Assembly (NCBI GenBank): GCA_963556145.1
Contig: OY744465.1
Span: 2,728,001 to 2,792,000, forward strand
From: Hygrocybe punicea
Lineage: Eukaryota; Basidiomycota; Agaricomycetes; Agaricales; Hygrophoraceae
Length of the DNA: 64,000 nucleotides
Reading direction: 5' to 3'
The notes under the pieces are model-generated. The model was not told the origin of the DNA. It made no database searches and was given only the letters and a program-made list of their open reading frames with translations. Positions 1-10,956 of the stretch are shown here, piece after piece. The translations under genes were made by a program, and so were the position numbers. Within the stretch, counting starts at the first letter, position 1; every line of letters starts with the position of its first letter.

Positions 1-848
1 CTTTCAGCTTTTCCATCATTTACATGTCCCACCACATTAAATCCCAGTCTGTCAACAACTACTTGTCTGGTATTTGCAACTAACTTGAACCTTTCTACCC
101 CAATGTCCACACCACTCACCGCCACCCCCTTATAGTGAAAACTTTGATGGGATGCAAGAAGCTTCATTGCATTGGGACTTTCCATAAATGCCCCCTTGCC
201 AGTGCTGAGCTACACTGCATCACCACTTCCCTGCAGGGTTCCACCTCCCATAACAACCTTTTATTTGTAGCATCCATCACCATCGCCTTTCACTGACTCC
301 TCCACCTGGGGGAATTTATCTGGCCTGATTCCTTGGCCCTGCAGGACTACCAGAAGGTTACTATGCACAACACCATTCACATTCATGACACTTTGTTCAA
401 TTTTTACTTGCCTGGCCACAAGGCCAACTGCTTTTTTGAGGGCAGCTGGGTCCTTATTCATTCCCACCAAGCTTCTCATGATCCACTCACCATCTTCCTG
501 ACTTATTTTCATTCTTGCAACCCCCTGTTCCCAGCTCATCCTGAGTTATAGCTCCATGCTGACAGATCTATCCCCACTTGTTCCTGGTTCCTGGGCTGAC
601 TTCACCATTTCTGCCCTGATCCTGCCCTTGGTGGCTACTCACTTCATTCTGGGGGTGTCACTGACCTCACTAACTCTGGTGTCCCAACATATCTCATTCA
701 GAGTATTGGCCATTGGGCTTCTGATGCCTGGCAAATCTACATCCATTGCCACCCAACTTTGCAGGCCACTTTACTTTTCTCATTTGGCTGCTCCCCATCA
801 CTGTTCACTTCATTTCATTCAAAAACTAATGATGCATCAAAATAACAT
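1..848. other. region without a recognised gene
   Basis: No domain or family was recognised in either strand. The longest plausible frame is a 92-codon minus-strand ORF at 261-539; it has no identifiable motif and no splice context that extends it. Base composition is near neutral and there is no tandem repeat. It may be degraded transposon sequence or the untranslated end of a gene outside the window. Confidence 0.4.
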
Positions 849-936
849 TGGTCATCACCAAGATTTGAACCTTGGAACTGATTGAATTGAACATAATGAA
901 GCACATTTTATTGTTGTAACCACTATACCATACATC
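849..936 (-). other. tRNA-like sequence with pol III A and B boxes (SINE head or tRNA pseudogene)
   Basis: Read on the minus strand from 936, an A-box-like TGGTATAGTGGTT is followed about 50 nt later by a B-box-like GGTTCAAATCTTGG, with a T-arm stem (CCAAG/CTTGG). The acceptor ends do not pair well and the anticodon arm is irregular, so this is unlikely to be a functional tRNA. It is best read as the tRNA-derived head of a SINE or as a tRNA pseudogene. No target duplication was identified. Confidence 0.5.
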
Positions 937-1700
937 CATCTAAATGTCTTCTGAATAGGTTATCCATATACCCATAGCATTTGGACTTATAATTTTTTTC
1001 TACCATGAGACACCAATAGCCTCACTCTTCATCACTTATCATTGATTTGAGTAGTGTCCAAGTTGTTACAAAGGAAAACCTTACTAAAACTGAGGAGAGA
1101 TGATATGAGAGAATTTTTATCAATTCAAATAAGTGATTGGGTACATCTAACACCTTATGAGAATACACACTTGAAAAGGTTTCAGAGAAGCTTATGTCAG
1201 CACCAACCTTTGCACCAGCATCATTCAAACCTTAGATACAAAAGGTTGTGAGGACCTTAGAATCAAATGTCACGCCAGCATTACATAAATTTCTTGTGTG
1301 AACCCTGGAATAACTGAGAACAAAGGCTTGGTCATCAGATGTAAAACCTTTTCTGGCAAATCCCTGTCCTAACCCTGACCCTTGTTTGTGGTGTAAATTC
1401 AAAGAACTTGTAACTAGACAGCAACACCCGCGGTGGGAAGGTCAGGTGACACGACTTTGCACAGGGATTACTTAATTTTTTTTTCACACGCGACACGACC
1501 AGGATTTCCGTCAAGGCCGGCCGAGCCGGGCCACTCGCCCAGATGTTAGTACGGCGTCGAAGACTCGGAACTGCCAAGACAAGTACCGCAGAACAAACGC
1601 TTGTAATGAAGCCACCATCTGGTTAGTATAATGCTTTTATCTCCGTCATATTATTTAACACCTTTGACTGCCAGCTTTCACCGACGTCTTCAATTACGCT
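937..1700. other. intergenic region upstream of the SET gene
   Basis: No coding region is supported. The stretch probably contains the promoter and 5' leader, and perhaps a small first exon, of the downstream SET-domain gene. No TATA box or other regulatory motif could be assigned with confidence. Confidence 0.35.
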
Positions 1701-1703
1701 TTA

Positions 1704-2993
1704 TTGTGTGTTTGTATTGCTTGTGTATCATTCCTCTATTATGCTGGACCACAGGAAACAATATCCGAAGATGGTGCTGTCAAAACTTCGGGCCCCCTTT
1801 TCACTGTTTGTGACTTACCGGGAAGAGGAAAAGGTGCTGTTGCTTCTCGAGATATCCAGGTTCAGACGTTCTCTCTGGCCCTTGACAATATTCTCACATC
1901 TGGAACAGCAAGGAGAACTTCTGATTCGTGAAAAACCTTTATTCATTGTGCCGCACAAAAGTCTGCTGCTATTCTTTCCCGAACATTACTCTCTACTCAT
2001 GTCCCCTAGTTTTCTCCTCCCCAACCGAACTGATATCGAGTTTACTTGGTCAACTCAGTCAGGCGGAGCGCGATTCATTTCACAACCTGTCTTTCGTTAA
2101 CCTCCCAGACTACCTTGCCTCCAAAGACTACCCGGCGCAGCTTGCTCTGGCAATATTTGAGACAAATGCAGTCGTCGCAGGAGACGGCGTAGGGATATTC
2201 CCCCAAATGGCTCGACTCAATCATGGGTGCTCTGCAGCTTTCAATGTGGTATATTCTTGGCGGGACGAGGAAGGTGCACTTCTGGTACATGCATTGAAAC
2301 CTATCAAGAAGGGATCTGTTTGTATTTAATCGTCTTTCTTTCATCGACATCTGACCTTCTCGTATCAATCAGGAGTTGTTGACAACTTACTTCAATACAA
2401 AACGGGTCCGAGCGGAGCGGAGGTGGCACCATACTTCCATCAACTTACTTTGTCTGACTATTCCCGAAGGGACTTCCTCTGGCAGCGTTATCGTTTTCAT
2501 TGCCAATGCCATGTTTGTTCGCTGCCTGAGGCACAATCTCGCTTGTCGGATCACCGTTTGTTCACAATGTCAGAGCTGTACGAGCAATTATCTTCATGGG
2601 GTCATTCCAAGGTAGACGGAGCTCAAGCCATCCATCTCGTCAATAGAATCTGGAAACTTGGGGAAGAGGAAGGCTACTGGAGTGAGAGGGGACAATTAGC
2701 CGCTGATGCGGCACAGGTAGCAGTGGCTCACTCTGAGTAAGCGTTGGATCTTCCATAATTCCTTGAAGCTGACTTCCTTTGACCGCATCATCAGTGCATC
2801 AGCGGCAACTGAGTGGGGAAATCTCGCTTTGGAATGGTTCACAACCGAACTGGGCGGTGACAGCAGGCAAGTCATTGACATGACTAGTATAGTACATCGG
2901 CCTCAGTTACATAATGCGTGGGGCTCCCGGGTGAGAATGAACGTCGGGGGTCCAAGTGGGTTCACCTTGACGTCCACTGGGTGCGGTGATTAG
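1704..2993 (+). CDS. SET-domain protein (SMYD-like fungal lysine methyltransferase family), spliced
   Basis: Exon reading frames give, in order, a SET N-terminal segment (GRGKGAVASRDI, ~1810-1859), a helical insert (2010-2130), the SET core with NHGC (~2220) followed by ALKPIKKGSELLTTYF (~2295-2393, the catalytic/AdoMet-binding end), a post-SET cysteine cluster (FHCQCHVC, ~2494-2520) and the C-terminal segment ALEWFTTELGGDS (~2830-2870). Introns inferred from GT-AG and phase: 1860-1908, 1961-2009, 2318-2372 and 2737-2794. Such proteins use S-adenosylmethionine to methylate lysines; the substrate here is unknown. The true start is unclear because no in-frame ATG lies close upstream, so an earlier exon is likely. 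Between ~2400 and 2423 the frame changes without a credible intron, so the gene may be damaged or contain an unusual exon junction. Confidence 0.75.
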
Positions 2994-3233
2994 GAGCTAC
3001 TTGTACCGAACCTTTTCAGGTCTAATAATACAACTCCATTTAATTAGCTTCGGAGTTCTAGCTGCAACAATCCATGTCCACATCGCCATTGGGAAACTGT
3101 TACATCGGTGTTATTACGGTATAACTAGTGCCACGTCCATCGGCAATTCGCCAAACAAGGCTTCCACCTGTATTTCATTGCCCTTTTTCAAGCCTGATAT
3201 CTTCACCTCATTAGCCCTCTCTTTTGCATTATT

Positions 3234-5574
3234 ATGGCTGTTACTTCGTCGTCGTCGGATCTGTTCGTGCTCGGCCTAGGTGTTATTCTTGCTGCGCTCT
3301 ATCTTTTCCGTGACCAGCTTTTTACTGCCTCAAAACCAAAAGCTATACCCGTCAGTAATACTACCAAGGTTGTCGATGGCGAGGATAATCCTAGAGATTT
3401 CATTGCCAAAATGAAAGCCGGCGTAAGCAAACTCATTTGACCATTGATATCATTCAATCATTTCCATCGTTGTCTCTATTAGAAGAAGCGCCTGGTTATT
3501 TTTTATGGCTCTCAAACTGGCACAGCTGAAGAATATGCCATCCGCCTTGCGAAGGAGGCCAAGTCCAAGTTTGGTCTCACATCGCTTGTCTGCGACCCCG
3601 AGGAATACGATTTCGACAATCTTGACCAAATACCATCTGACTGTGCTGTATTCTTTGTCATGGCTACATACGGTGAAGGGGAACCTACAGACAATGCCGT
3701 GCAACTAATGCAGAACCTTGGTGATAATTCGTTCGAATTCAGCTGTGGTGAACACAAACTCCATGGTCTCAAATATGTTGTTTTCGGGTTGGGAAATAAA
3801 ACCTACGAGCATTATAACTCTATCGCAAGAGACGTTGATAAGCAGTTGACGACTATGGGTGCCATTCGAATGGGCGAGAGGGGAGAGGGTGACGACGATA
3901 AAAGTATGGAGGAAGATTATCTTGAGTGGAAAGACGATATGTGGAGCGCTTTTTCCATTGCCATGAACGTCGAAGAAGGCCAGGGTGGCGATAGCGCTGA
4001 TTTTACTGTTACGGAACTCGGTTCTCATCCCAGTGAGAAAGTTTACCTTGGTCAGTACTACCATGCAGGCTAGACGCATTTTGTTAACGTTATGTTTGTA
4101 GGCGAACTCTCCGCTCGTGCTTTGACCAAGACTAAAGGCATTCATGATGCTAAAAACCCTTTCCCCGCCACTATCGCCGTTGCTCGTGAACTTTTTCAAA
4201 TGGGTGGCGACCGCAACTGCGTACACATCGAACTTAATACGGAAGGCTCGGGAATCACATACCAGCATGGCGATCATGTCGGAATATGGCCCTCCAATCC
4301 TGACATTGAAGTTGACCGTCTCCTTTGTACTCTTGGCCTCTACCACAGAAAAGACACCATTATCAGCATCGAATCGCTCGACCCAGCCCTTGCAAAGGTG
4401 CCTTTCCCGGTTCCAACGACGTACGCCACAGTTCTCCGCCACTACATCGACATCTGCGCAGTTATAGGTCGTCAGATCCTTGGCGCCTTGTCCAAATTTG
4501 CCCCTTCCCATACAGCGGAGTCTTTCCTCAAGTCTTTAAACACCAATAAGGCAGAATATGCTTCTGTGGTTGCTGGTGGCTGTCTCAAACTTGCGGAGGT
4601 CCTCCAACTAGCCGCTGGTAACAATCTCAAACTTCGCCCGTCGCCCGAGAATACAACGGCTTGGTCAATCCCTTTCGACCTCATTGTTTCCGCCATTCCT
4701 CGCCTTCAGGCACGATATTATTCCATTTCCTCTAGCCCAAAGCTGTACCCGAATTCTATTCATGTCACGGCCGTGGTGCTCAAGTACGAATCACTCCGAA
4801 GCGAATATCTTGACTGCCAATGGGTATATGGTGTGGGATCGAATTTTCTCCTTAATCTAAAGTTTGCTGCCAATGGCGAGAATACATGGGATGACAATCA
4901 GTCACCCACATATGCCATTGAAGGCCCCAGGGGGGCCTATAGAGAAGATAACATATTCAAATCTCCTATACACGTCAGAAGGTCCACCTTCCGGCTTCCC
5001 ACAAATCCCAAAAGTCCCGTAATTATGATCGGTCCAGGAACTGTGGGTTCAACAAATTTGACTTTTGTATGTTGTCTCAAGTGTTCATGAGCAGGGAGTT
5101 GCTCCGTTCCGTGGATTTATCCAAGAACGTGTGGCTTTAGCTCGTCGTACTTTGGATAAAAACGGACCGGACGGGCTGGCCGATTGGGGCCGTATCTCTC
5201 TTTTCTATGGCTGCCGGAAGTCCACACAGGATTTCTTGTACAAGGAGGAATGGCCTCAATATGCCGAAGCGTTGCGCTCAAAGTTTTCGATGCATTGCGC
5301 TTTTTCACGAGAGCCGCCATATAAGCCAGACGGAAGCAAAATTTATGTTCAGGATTTGGTTTGGGAGGATCGGGAGCACATTGCTGACGCTATCCTCAAT
5401 GGAAAAGGCTACATTTACATCTGTGGCGACGCGAAGAGTATGAGTAAGTCCGTCGAGGAGACACTAACTAGAATTCTTGGGGAAGCCAAAGGGGGCACCG
5501 CTGAAGTAGAGGGCATTGCCGAGATAAAATTGTTAAAAGAGAGGTCCAGGCTGATGTTGGATGTTTGGAGTTGA
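3234..5574 (+). CDS. CPR: NADPH-cytochrome P450 reductase, 4 exons
   Basis: Exons 3234-3422, 3483-4050, 4102-5042 and 5095-5574 join in phase to 725 residues, the usual fungal length. Residues ~10-25 form an N-terminal membrane anchor (ER). The FMN domain shows GSQTGTAEEY (~72-81) and ATYGEGEPTD (~124-133). The FAD domain has DHVGIWPSNP and RYYSISSSPK (~456-465). The NADPH domain has GPGTGVAPFRGF (~563-574), FYGCR, YICGDAKSMS (~675-684) and ends in DVWS with the conserved penultimate Trp. It passes electrons from NADPH through FAD and FMN to P450s and other ER haem proteins. The 50-60 nt GT-AG introns have clear acceptors. Start ATG 3234 directly precedes the anchor. No inactivating change was seen. 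Confidence 0.95.
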
Positions 5575-5690
5575 AGAGCTCTTTTATTGTATATATTATT
5601 CCCCTACGCCGCCTTAGATAGTCATATAGAGAACTCTTCTGGAATTCAAATAACACAGTTCGGTTTTCTGGTCTGGAACTTGCTTGGCAA
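5575..5690. promoter_or_regulatory. short intergenic region between CPR and SHE9
   Basis: Only 116 bp separate the CPR stop from the SHE9 start codon, both on the plus strand. It must hold the 3' end of CPR and the SHE9 promoter. A TGTATATATTAT stretch at ~5588 could serve in 3'-end formation; this is inference. Confidence 0.35.
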
Positions 5691-6763
5691 ATGTTCAAGA
5701 GGACCATCTCCAAACCACTACTGCTTCGCCAGTTCAACCCGACGTCTTCGTCGTTGTGGTATGCAACACACATCAGGGAGAGTTCCGCATCCAGTAAAGG
5801 GCCCACAAAATATGGACTGGCTTTCATGAAGAAGCATATCCGCGAATGGTTGGAGAACACAGCTGTTGTTTTCAAAAGACGAGCAGACTCATTGGCCGTC
5901 ACCACGAAATTGGCCTTGTCGAAACTTGGCTCTCATCTAAATAAACTCTCAGGGTATGAAGAGATTGAAGCACTGAAAGAACAGGTGACGATCCAAGGTA
6001 TATCAACTAATCTGACTCGGATCACCCGAAGTGTTGATCGAATTATATATGATTAACAGAGGCAATAATGCAGGCCAGCCGGCGGGCAGCTCGACAGGCA
6101 AAAGCAGCATTTGAAAGTGCAATGATTCAACGGTCAAATTCGCAGCGCGAGGTGAACGATCTACTACAGCGAAAATCAAGCTGGACAGAGAGCGACGTGA
6201 GCCGCTTCACGACCCTTGTCCGGCAAGATCACACGAAGGAGCAAGAAGAGGCCCGCGCAAAATCCACTGTCAACGAGACTGAGGATGAAGTTGACCGCGA
6301 GTTTAACGAGTTAATGCGCTCTATCCTTGCACGATATCACGAGGAACAAGTTTGGTCGGATAAGATTCGGAGCATCTCGACGTATGGCTCGTTGGTGGTG
6401 TTGGGGTTGAATTTGCTAGTTTTTATTGTGGCGATCACAGTGGTTGAGCCATGGAAACGACGCAAGTTGGCTCAATCATTCGAGAGAAAAGTTGTGGAAA
6501 TGAGCATGAACAGTGCCTTGATGGTGGAGGGGGGTTTGGAGGAAATTGGGCGGCAACTGGAAGAGCAACGAAGTTTACTTGAGGAAGGGTTGCAGGTGGG
6601 GGCGAAAAATCTGCAAGAGCAATCCCCGCAAGAAGAAAAAAAAAAAACATTCGAGGCAGTGCCCAGTGGTGTCAGGAAAGAAGTCTTGTGTTATGGCGTC
6701 GCTGCGAGTGCTGTAGCGACAGGAGTGATTGGGTGGCTGGCACGAAGTTGGTTTGGAAAGTGA
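5691..6763 (+). CDS. SHE9: She9/Mdm33-type inner mitochondrial membrane protein, 2 exons
   Basis: Exons 5691-5997 and 6060-6763 (intron 5998-6059, GT-AG) join to 336 residues. The N-terminus (MFKRTISKPLLLRQFN) is basic and hydroxylated, like a mitochondrial presequence. A long coiled-coil segment follows (~110-205: QASRRAARQAKAAFE, ELMRSILARYHEEQVWSDKIRS), then a transmembrane helix (~210-232, YGSLVVLGLNLLVFIVAITV) followed by VEPWKRRKL, and a second hydrophobic helix at the C-terminus (~311-332). This order is that of the She9/Mdm33 family, which affects inner-membrane fission and mitochondrial shape. Start ATG 5691 gives the presequence. The frame is intact. Residues ~285-295 include a short poly-A-coded lysine run, which may be error-prone. 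Confidence 0.88.
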
Positions 6764-7161
6764 ATGACGGTAAGCGATCGTAACCTTTCACAAAGCAAAG
6801 TCAAGTTATTTACTGGACGTTTTGGCCTTAGCTTTGCGGCTTTCGGAATGTTGAATTTGGATGGAGATCATTGGATATACTGCGATCTTGATCTTGTCTC
6901 ATTTTGTAAACCTCTGCCAAAAAACCCACTTCCATTTCTCAGTGTTGCCTCTTATGGCATTCATCCTATATGACGTGACAACTGCACATTTATTATTTCC
7001 CACGCAATTTCAGGATATTGAGCAGGCTCCTACCAAGCCAGTCTTCAGAGGGTGAGAGGTGGTATCCCACTCACTGCATGGGCAAGGCAGTGTATGGGCA
7101 AGGCATCTCCCGAAAATTTTGGTCTCCGAAGGTATCATATTTAAACTCAGTACTCTTAATC
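6764..7161. other. intergenic region, no gene seen
   Basis: This holds the 3' flank of SHE9 up to the target duplication of the hAT element. Frames of 60-70 codons exist but have no recognisable motif. Around 7065-7110 the phrase GGGCAAGGCA is repeated. Confidence 0.4.
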
Positions 7162-7169
7162 CTCTCGAC
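7162..7169 (+). repeat. 8-bp target site duplication, left copy (CTCTCGAC)
   Basis: CTCTCGAC directly precedes the CAGTGTTG terminus and is repeated exactly at 12759-12766. An 8-bp duplication is typical of hAT transposition. Confidence 0.85.
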
Positions 7170-7988
7170 CAGTGTTGGACAGTCATGACCAGAAAAGAAA
7201 AGTCATGGTCAAATGACCGTAACTAGTCAATGACCGACAATAACTGTCAACACAGGCTTGACCAGGACAGCTTTCTCAAGTGCCAGAGGTCACCGGTCAC
7301 TGAGCTTTGTGTCAGGGTCCCACTCACATCAGGAGTTCCAACTTTTAGTTGAGAACTAAAGTGATTTCTAAAGTTAGCAGAAAAATATAATCTTTAGATT
7401 TACATTTAGGCCTAGCCTAAATATTAAATTTAAGTCATGAACAAATACACATCTAAATCATTTATTTATTTACATCTTTAGGTTATTCTTTCAATCGAAA
7501 TAATTATCAGATCTAAATTGTAAGGGGAAAGCATAATTTAGTTTCAAGTTTACTCAAAATTTCTAGTCCAAATTTAGGCATCACTTAAAGGCAGGCCAAA
7601 ATTAAAACTTTTGGTAGGATTAAAATAATAAATTTAATAGTTATCAAAATATACAATTTCGGCAGCTACTTAAATTCAAAGTTGCCATCAGATCTAAAGC
7701 TATTGCCCGCGCCATCGCCTGCCCGTCGCCCACTCATCGCCCACTCGTCGCCCACCCATTGGTCATCATTGTTCCGTGGGCTTTGAGGGCGTCCTACTAT
7801 TCACCGACATTAATCGGTGCGGCGCCAGGCAGGGCCTAGGTGATGGCAGAGGCAGGGAGCCTTGATGGCGTGGGCGAGGGAGATGGCATGGGCAAGGAGA
7901 TGGGTATGATGGCGTGGGATGCAGCCCACCATCGTCCACTCGTTGTCCATCCATCGTCCGCCCATCTCCCAATGGACCAAATCATATG

Positions 7989-8042
7989 ACCTCACGAGCC
8001 CAGCTCCAACGTCAATTGACGTGGTGGTGGGGTTCGTGAGGT
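7989..8042. repeat. dyad module 1 (ACGTCAATTGACGT core)
   Basis: ACCTCACGA (7989-7997) and TCGTGAGGT (8034-8042) flank the perfect 14-bp palindrome ACGTCAATTGACGT (8009-8022). Outer and inner inverted repeats share exactly the same centre (8015.5). Seven further copies occur in the window. Function unknown. Confidence 0.85.
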
Positions 8043-8099
8043 GATGACAGAGGGGCGGGTGAGAGATGGCATGGGCAGGGGGAGATGGTGGGGGCATGA

Positions 8100-8480
8100 T
8101 TAGATGGGAGGCGGAGAGGTGTGGGCGACGGAGATGGCGACAGGGGGAGATGGCGGGGAGATGGCGTGGGCGATGGCGTGGGCGACGAGGGTGAGGGAGA
8201 CGGCGTGGGGTGTGGGCGAGGGAGATGGCGTGGGCAGGGGGAGATGATGCGGGGAGACGGCGTGGGCGACAAGGGAGATGGCGTGGGGTGTGGGCGAGGG
8301 AGAGGGAGATGATGGGATGGGAGAGCGGTGAAGGGAGATGGCGTGGGCACGATGCGATGGGAGGCCGGGGAGATGGCGTAAGCGGTGGGGGTGAGGGGGG
8401 TGGCGTGGGCGACGAGGGTGAGGGGGATGGCGTGGGGTGCGGGCGAGGGAGGTGGCATTTGGCGTGGGCAGGCGAAGGCA
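8100..8480. repeat. GC-rich degenerate minisatellite (GGAGATGGCGTGGGC-type)
   Basis: Irregular repeats of GGGAGATGGCGTGGGCGA-like units fill this stretch. Long open frames on both strands follow from the repeat and are not evidence of genes. Confidence 0.7.
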
Positions 8481-8740
8481 GGTGATGTGGCATGGACGAG
8501 GGAGATGGTGTGGACGAGGGAGATGGTGTGGACGAGGGAGATGGTGTGGACGAGGGAGATGGTGTGGACGAGGGAGATGGTGTGGACGAGGGAGATGGTG
8601 TGGACGAGGGAGATGGTGTGGACGAGGGAGATGGTGTGGACGAGGGAGATGGTGTGGACGAGGGAGATGGTGTGGACGAGGGAGATGGCGTGGACGAGGG
8701 AGATGGCGTGGACGAGAAAGATGGCGTGGGCGGGGAGACA
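8481..8740. repeat. 18-bp tandem minisatellite (GTGGACGAGGGAGATGGT)
   Basis: About thirteen nearly identical 18-bp units run head to tail; the last two or three change GGTGTG to GGCGTG or mutate the AGG. As 18 is a multiple of three, every frame stays open, giving repeated VDEGDG or GRGRWC peptides that are probably not proteins. Confidence 0.9.
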
Positions 8741-8879
8741 GGGTGGATGTGAGGGCGATGGGTGCGGGCGATGGGATGGGCGGCGGAGGTGGCCCGGGTG
8801 CGATGGGAGCGAGGGCGATGGAGATAAGCGATGGAGATGGGCGTCATGCGTGGGCAGGGGGAGGTCGTAGGAGGTCGTC

Positions 8880-9250
8880 GTCATCGTCCTGCCGCTGCTC
8901 AGCGGCTACTTCCACTTGTGATGGTGGTGGCAGTGGTGGTGGTGATACTGCCGTCGCCATCGTCGTCTTGCCGCTGCCGGATGGTGGTGGAGATCTTGTC
9001 GCCATTCCATGGGGCCGTTGCCGTCGTTGTCGGCATCGTCGTTGTCAGCATCGTCGTCATCCAACGTCGTGGTGGTGGTATTAGTGGTTGAGGAAGTGAT
9101 GGTGGTGGTGAAGGTGGTGGTGAATGCCACTGCCGTCGTCCCCTCGCTGGCCGGTATTCATATTCGACGGCAGCGGTCGTGGTCGTGTTTGTAGTGGTCG
9201 TGGTCGTGGTCGTGGTCCACTGGGCCCTCATTATCGTTGCCGCCATTGGA
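8880..9250. repeat. imperfect trinucleotide (GTG/GTC) tract
   Basis: The sequence is made of GTC, GTG, GCC and GTT triplets with interruptions. No protein family is recognisable. It lies between the minisatellite and the nested hAT copy. Confidence 0.6.
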
Positions 9251-9465
9251 TTGATTGGGGCGACGGGTGGGAGTAGTGTTGCTGAAGTTCAGTTCGGTCC
9301 GGTTCCGACCCTTTTTGGCGGAACCGCGAACTGAACTTCGGGTCCAGTTTGGCGCATGGCCAAACCTGGACCCGAACGGCTTTGAACCGTCTCTTAGCGT
9401 TCGGTCTGGGTTCAGACGCGGTCTGAACCCCAGACCGAGGTTGGCTCACCCCTGAGCTCCGTTCT

Positions 9466-9517
9466 CCTCGCGAATGGCAGGCACGTATCAATTGATACGG
9501 CGCTACGCTTCGCGAGG
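9466..9517. repeat. dyad module 2 (CGTATCAATTGATACG core)
   Basis: CCTCGCGAA (9466-9474) and TTCGCGAGG (9509-9517) flank the perfect 16-bp palindrome CGTATCAATTGATACG (9484-9499). Both inverted repeats centre on 9491.5, with 9-bp spacers on each side. Confidence 0.9.
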
Positions 9518-9539
9518 AAGTTGGGCTACGGGGGAGCCG

Positions 9540-9867
9540 TCTGGTGCTGTTGCTGCTGCTGCTGCCGCTCCCACTGCTGGTGCTGCTGCTGCTGCTGCCG
9601 TCGCCGTCGCTGCTGTGCTCCTGCTGCTGCTGTTGCCGTTGCCGCTGCCGCTGTTGCTGCTGCTGCCGGCATTGCTGCTGCTGCTGCTGCTGGCCGTCAT
9701 GGTGGTGGTTGCCGTTGTTGTTGCCGCCGCTGATGGTGATGTTGGGGCTTGATGCACCAGCAGCAGCTGCTGCTGCTGCCGGTGTTGCTGCTGCCAGCGT
9801 TGCTGCTGCTGCTGCTGCTGCTGTTGCCGCCGTTGCTGCTGCCGCCGTTGCTGCTGTTGCTCCTGCG

Positions 9868-9898
<31 letters not shown>

Positions 9899-9931
9899 CG
9901 CTGCCGGCGCTGCTGCTGCTGTCGTGGCCGT

Positions 9932-9962
<31 letters not shown>

Positions 9963-10105
9963 GTTGCCGTTGCCATTGCCGTTTCCGTTGCTGCTGTTGC
10001 TGCTGCGCTCCTGCTGTTGCTGCTGTTGCCAATGCCGCTGCCACTGTTGCTGCTGCTGCCGACATCGCTGCTGCTGCTGCTGGGCGTCGTGGTTGTCGTT
10101 GCCGT
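9540..10105. repeat. CTG/CAG trinucleotide-rich core of hAT copy A
   Basis: Nearly continuous GCTGCTGCT, GTTGCC and GCC triplets. The six reading frames give poly-Q, poly-A, poly-L, poly-C and poly-S peptides; none has a credible protein context. Confidence 0.9.
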
Positions 10106-10119
10106 GGTTGTCGATTTTT

Positions 10120-10165
10120 CTGTCGCAAATAACATTAGTAAAGTTAAGAAACAAAGGAAACTTAC
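10120..10165 (-). other. 46-nt intron-like segment in hAT copy A
   Basis: On the minus strand it begins GTAAGTTTCC, contains the branch-site-like TTTACTAATG and ends GCGACAG. The same 46-nt segment occurs in copies B and C at the equivalent place. Splicing is inferred from signals only. Confidence 0.65.
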
Positions 10166-10171
10166 CTTGAG

Positions 10172-10198
10172 GAACACAACACAAATTGTGTTGTGTTC
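10172..10198. repeat. hairpin next to the intron-like donor, copy A
   Basis: GAACACAACACA and TGTGTTGTGTTC form a 12-bp stem with a 3-nt loop, a few bases 5' (minus-strand sense) of the GTAAGT donor. Confidence 0.8.
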
Positions 10199-10510
10199 AA
10201 TCCGTGTTGATGTTGCTGTGTCGCGTGAAAGCTACCTCGTCACGGCCGGTCACATGATACCGTTTAACACGAAATGGTAAGTAAAGAAATATGAAAAACA
10301 AATGAAATAAATTCCTTAAAAATATCCGCGTTCGCGGTTTGGACGCGGTTTGGAGCCGTTCAGGAAATCCGGCCAGCCTCGAAACCCTGAACCGAACCCG
10401 CCGTCCGGTTCAGCATTTGGCTGAACTTAGACTGAACCCCGGGTTCGGTTTGGGGTTTGAACCGGGTTCGGCTAGGTTCGGAACCGAACTACGGCAACAC
10501 TAGGTGGGAG

Positions 10511-10950
10511 GGAGGTATGGTCGGCGATGGCTGGGCGATGAGCGCGCCCGATACCTGACACCCCCGTTCCGCCGCCGTCGTCGTCGTCGTCGCCTTGCTG
10601 CTGCCTGTTGGCAGTGGAGGTCGTTGCCGTCATCTGGCTGTGGTGGGGTGGTGGTGCCGCCACTGATACCGCCGTCTTTGTTGTCCTCATCGCCGTCCTT
10701 GTCTGCGTCGTCACCGTCATCCATCATCGTCATCGCCACTACTCCTCCGGCCTCGCTGGTGATGACCGTCGTTGTCAGTATCGTTGTTTTTCTTGTTGTT
10801 GTTGTTGTCGTGACTTGTGACTGAACTAGCGCTTACCCGATCCGGACCCGTCAAAGACGATGGCATCGTCTTATCTTAACGTGCACGTGGGCAGCGAGTG
10901 GCAATGGGTTGGCGATGAGTGGGCGATGAGTGGGCGATGAGTGGGCGATG
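10511..10950. repeat. trinucleotide-rich and GGGCGATGAGT repeat tract
   Basis: GTC/GCC/GTT-rich DNA to ~10820, then a tandem GATGAGTGGGC repeat at ~10912-10950. Similar CGCCCACTCATC units lie inverted at 7716-7755, so 7.7-10.95 kb may be the body of one GC-rich insertion in the outer hAT element. No gene was recognised. Confidence 0.5.
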
Positions 10951-10956
10951 GGAGTG

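Larger units (their letters stand above)
9274..10502 (-). mobile_element. non-autonomous hAT element copy A with CTG/CAG core
   Basis: Starts TAGTGTTGC and ends GGCAACACTA, flanked by perfect 8-bp duplications GGTGGGAG (9266-9273 and 10503-10510). It has the same structure as copies at 44559-45488 and 48357-49794 but in reverse orientation: subterminal GGTTCGG/CCGAACC repeats, a hairpin, a 46-nt intron-like segment, a CAG-rich core, a dyad module, then more subterminal repeats. There is no coding capacity beyond repeat-derived frames. Confidence 0.9.

Noticed and set aside
261..539. Small host gene on the minus strand
   Set aside because: A 92-codon frame with no recognised motif, splice context or neighbours; not enough to support a gene.
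849..936. Functional tRNA gene
   Set aside because: Acceptor ends and anticodon arm do not pair properly although the A and B boxes are good.
8385..8870. Repeat proteins (VDEGDG, GRGRWC, HTISLV types) from overlapping frames
   Set aside because: An 18-bp minisatellite keeps every frame open on both strands; there is no start context or domain.
9231..10184. Long poly-Q, poly-A, poly-L and poly-S open frames on both strands (also at 44.8-45.5 and 48.7-49.8 kb)
   Set aside because: They arise from CAG/CTG triplet arrays that are open in all frames; no conserved non-repeat protein segment, and they lie inside hAT elements.
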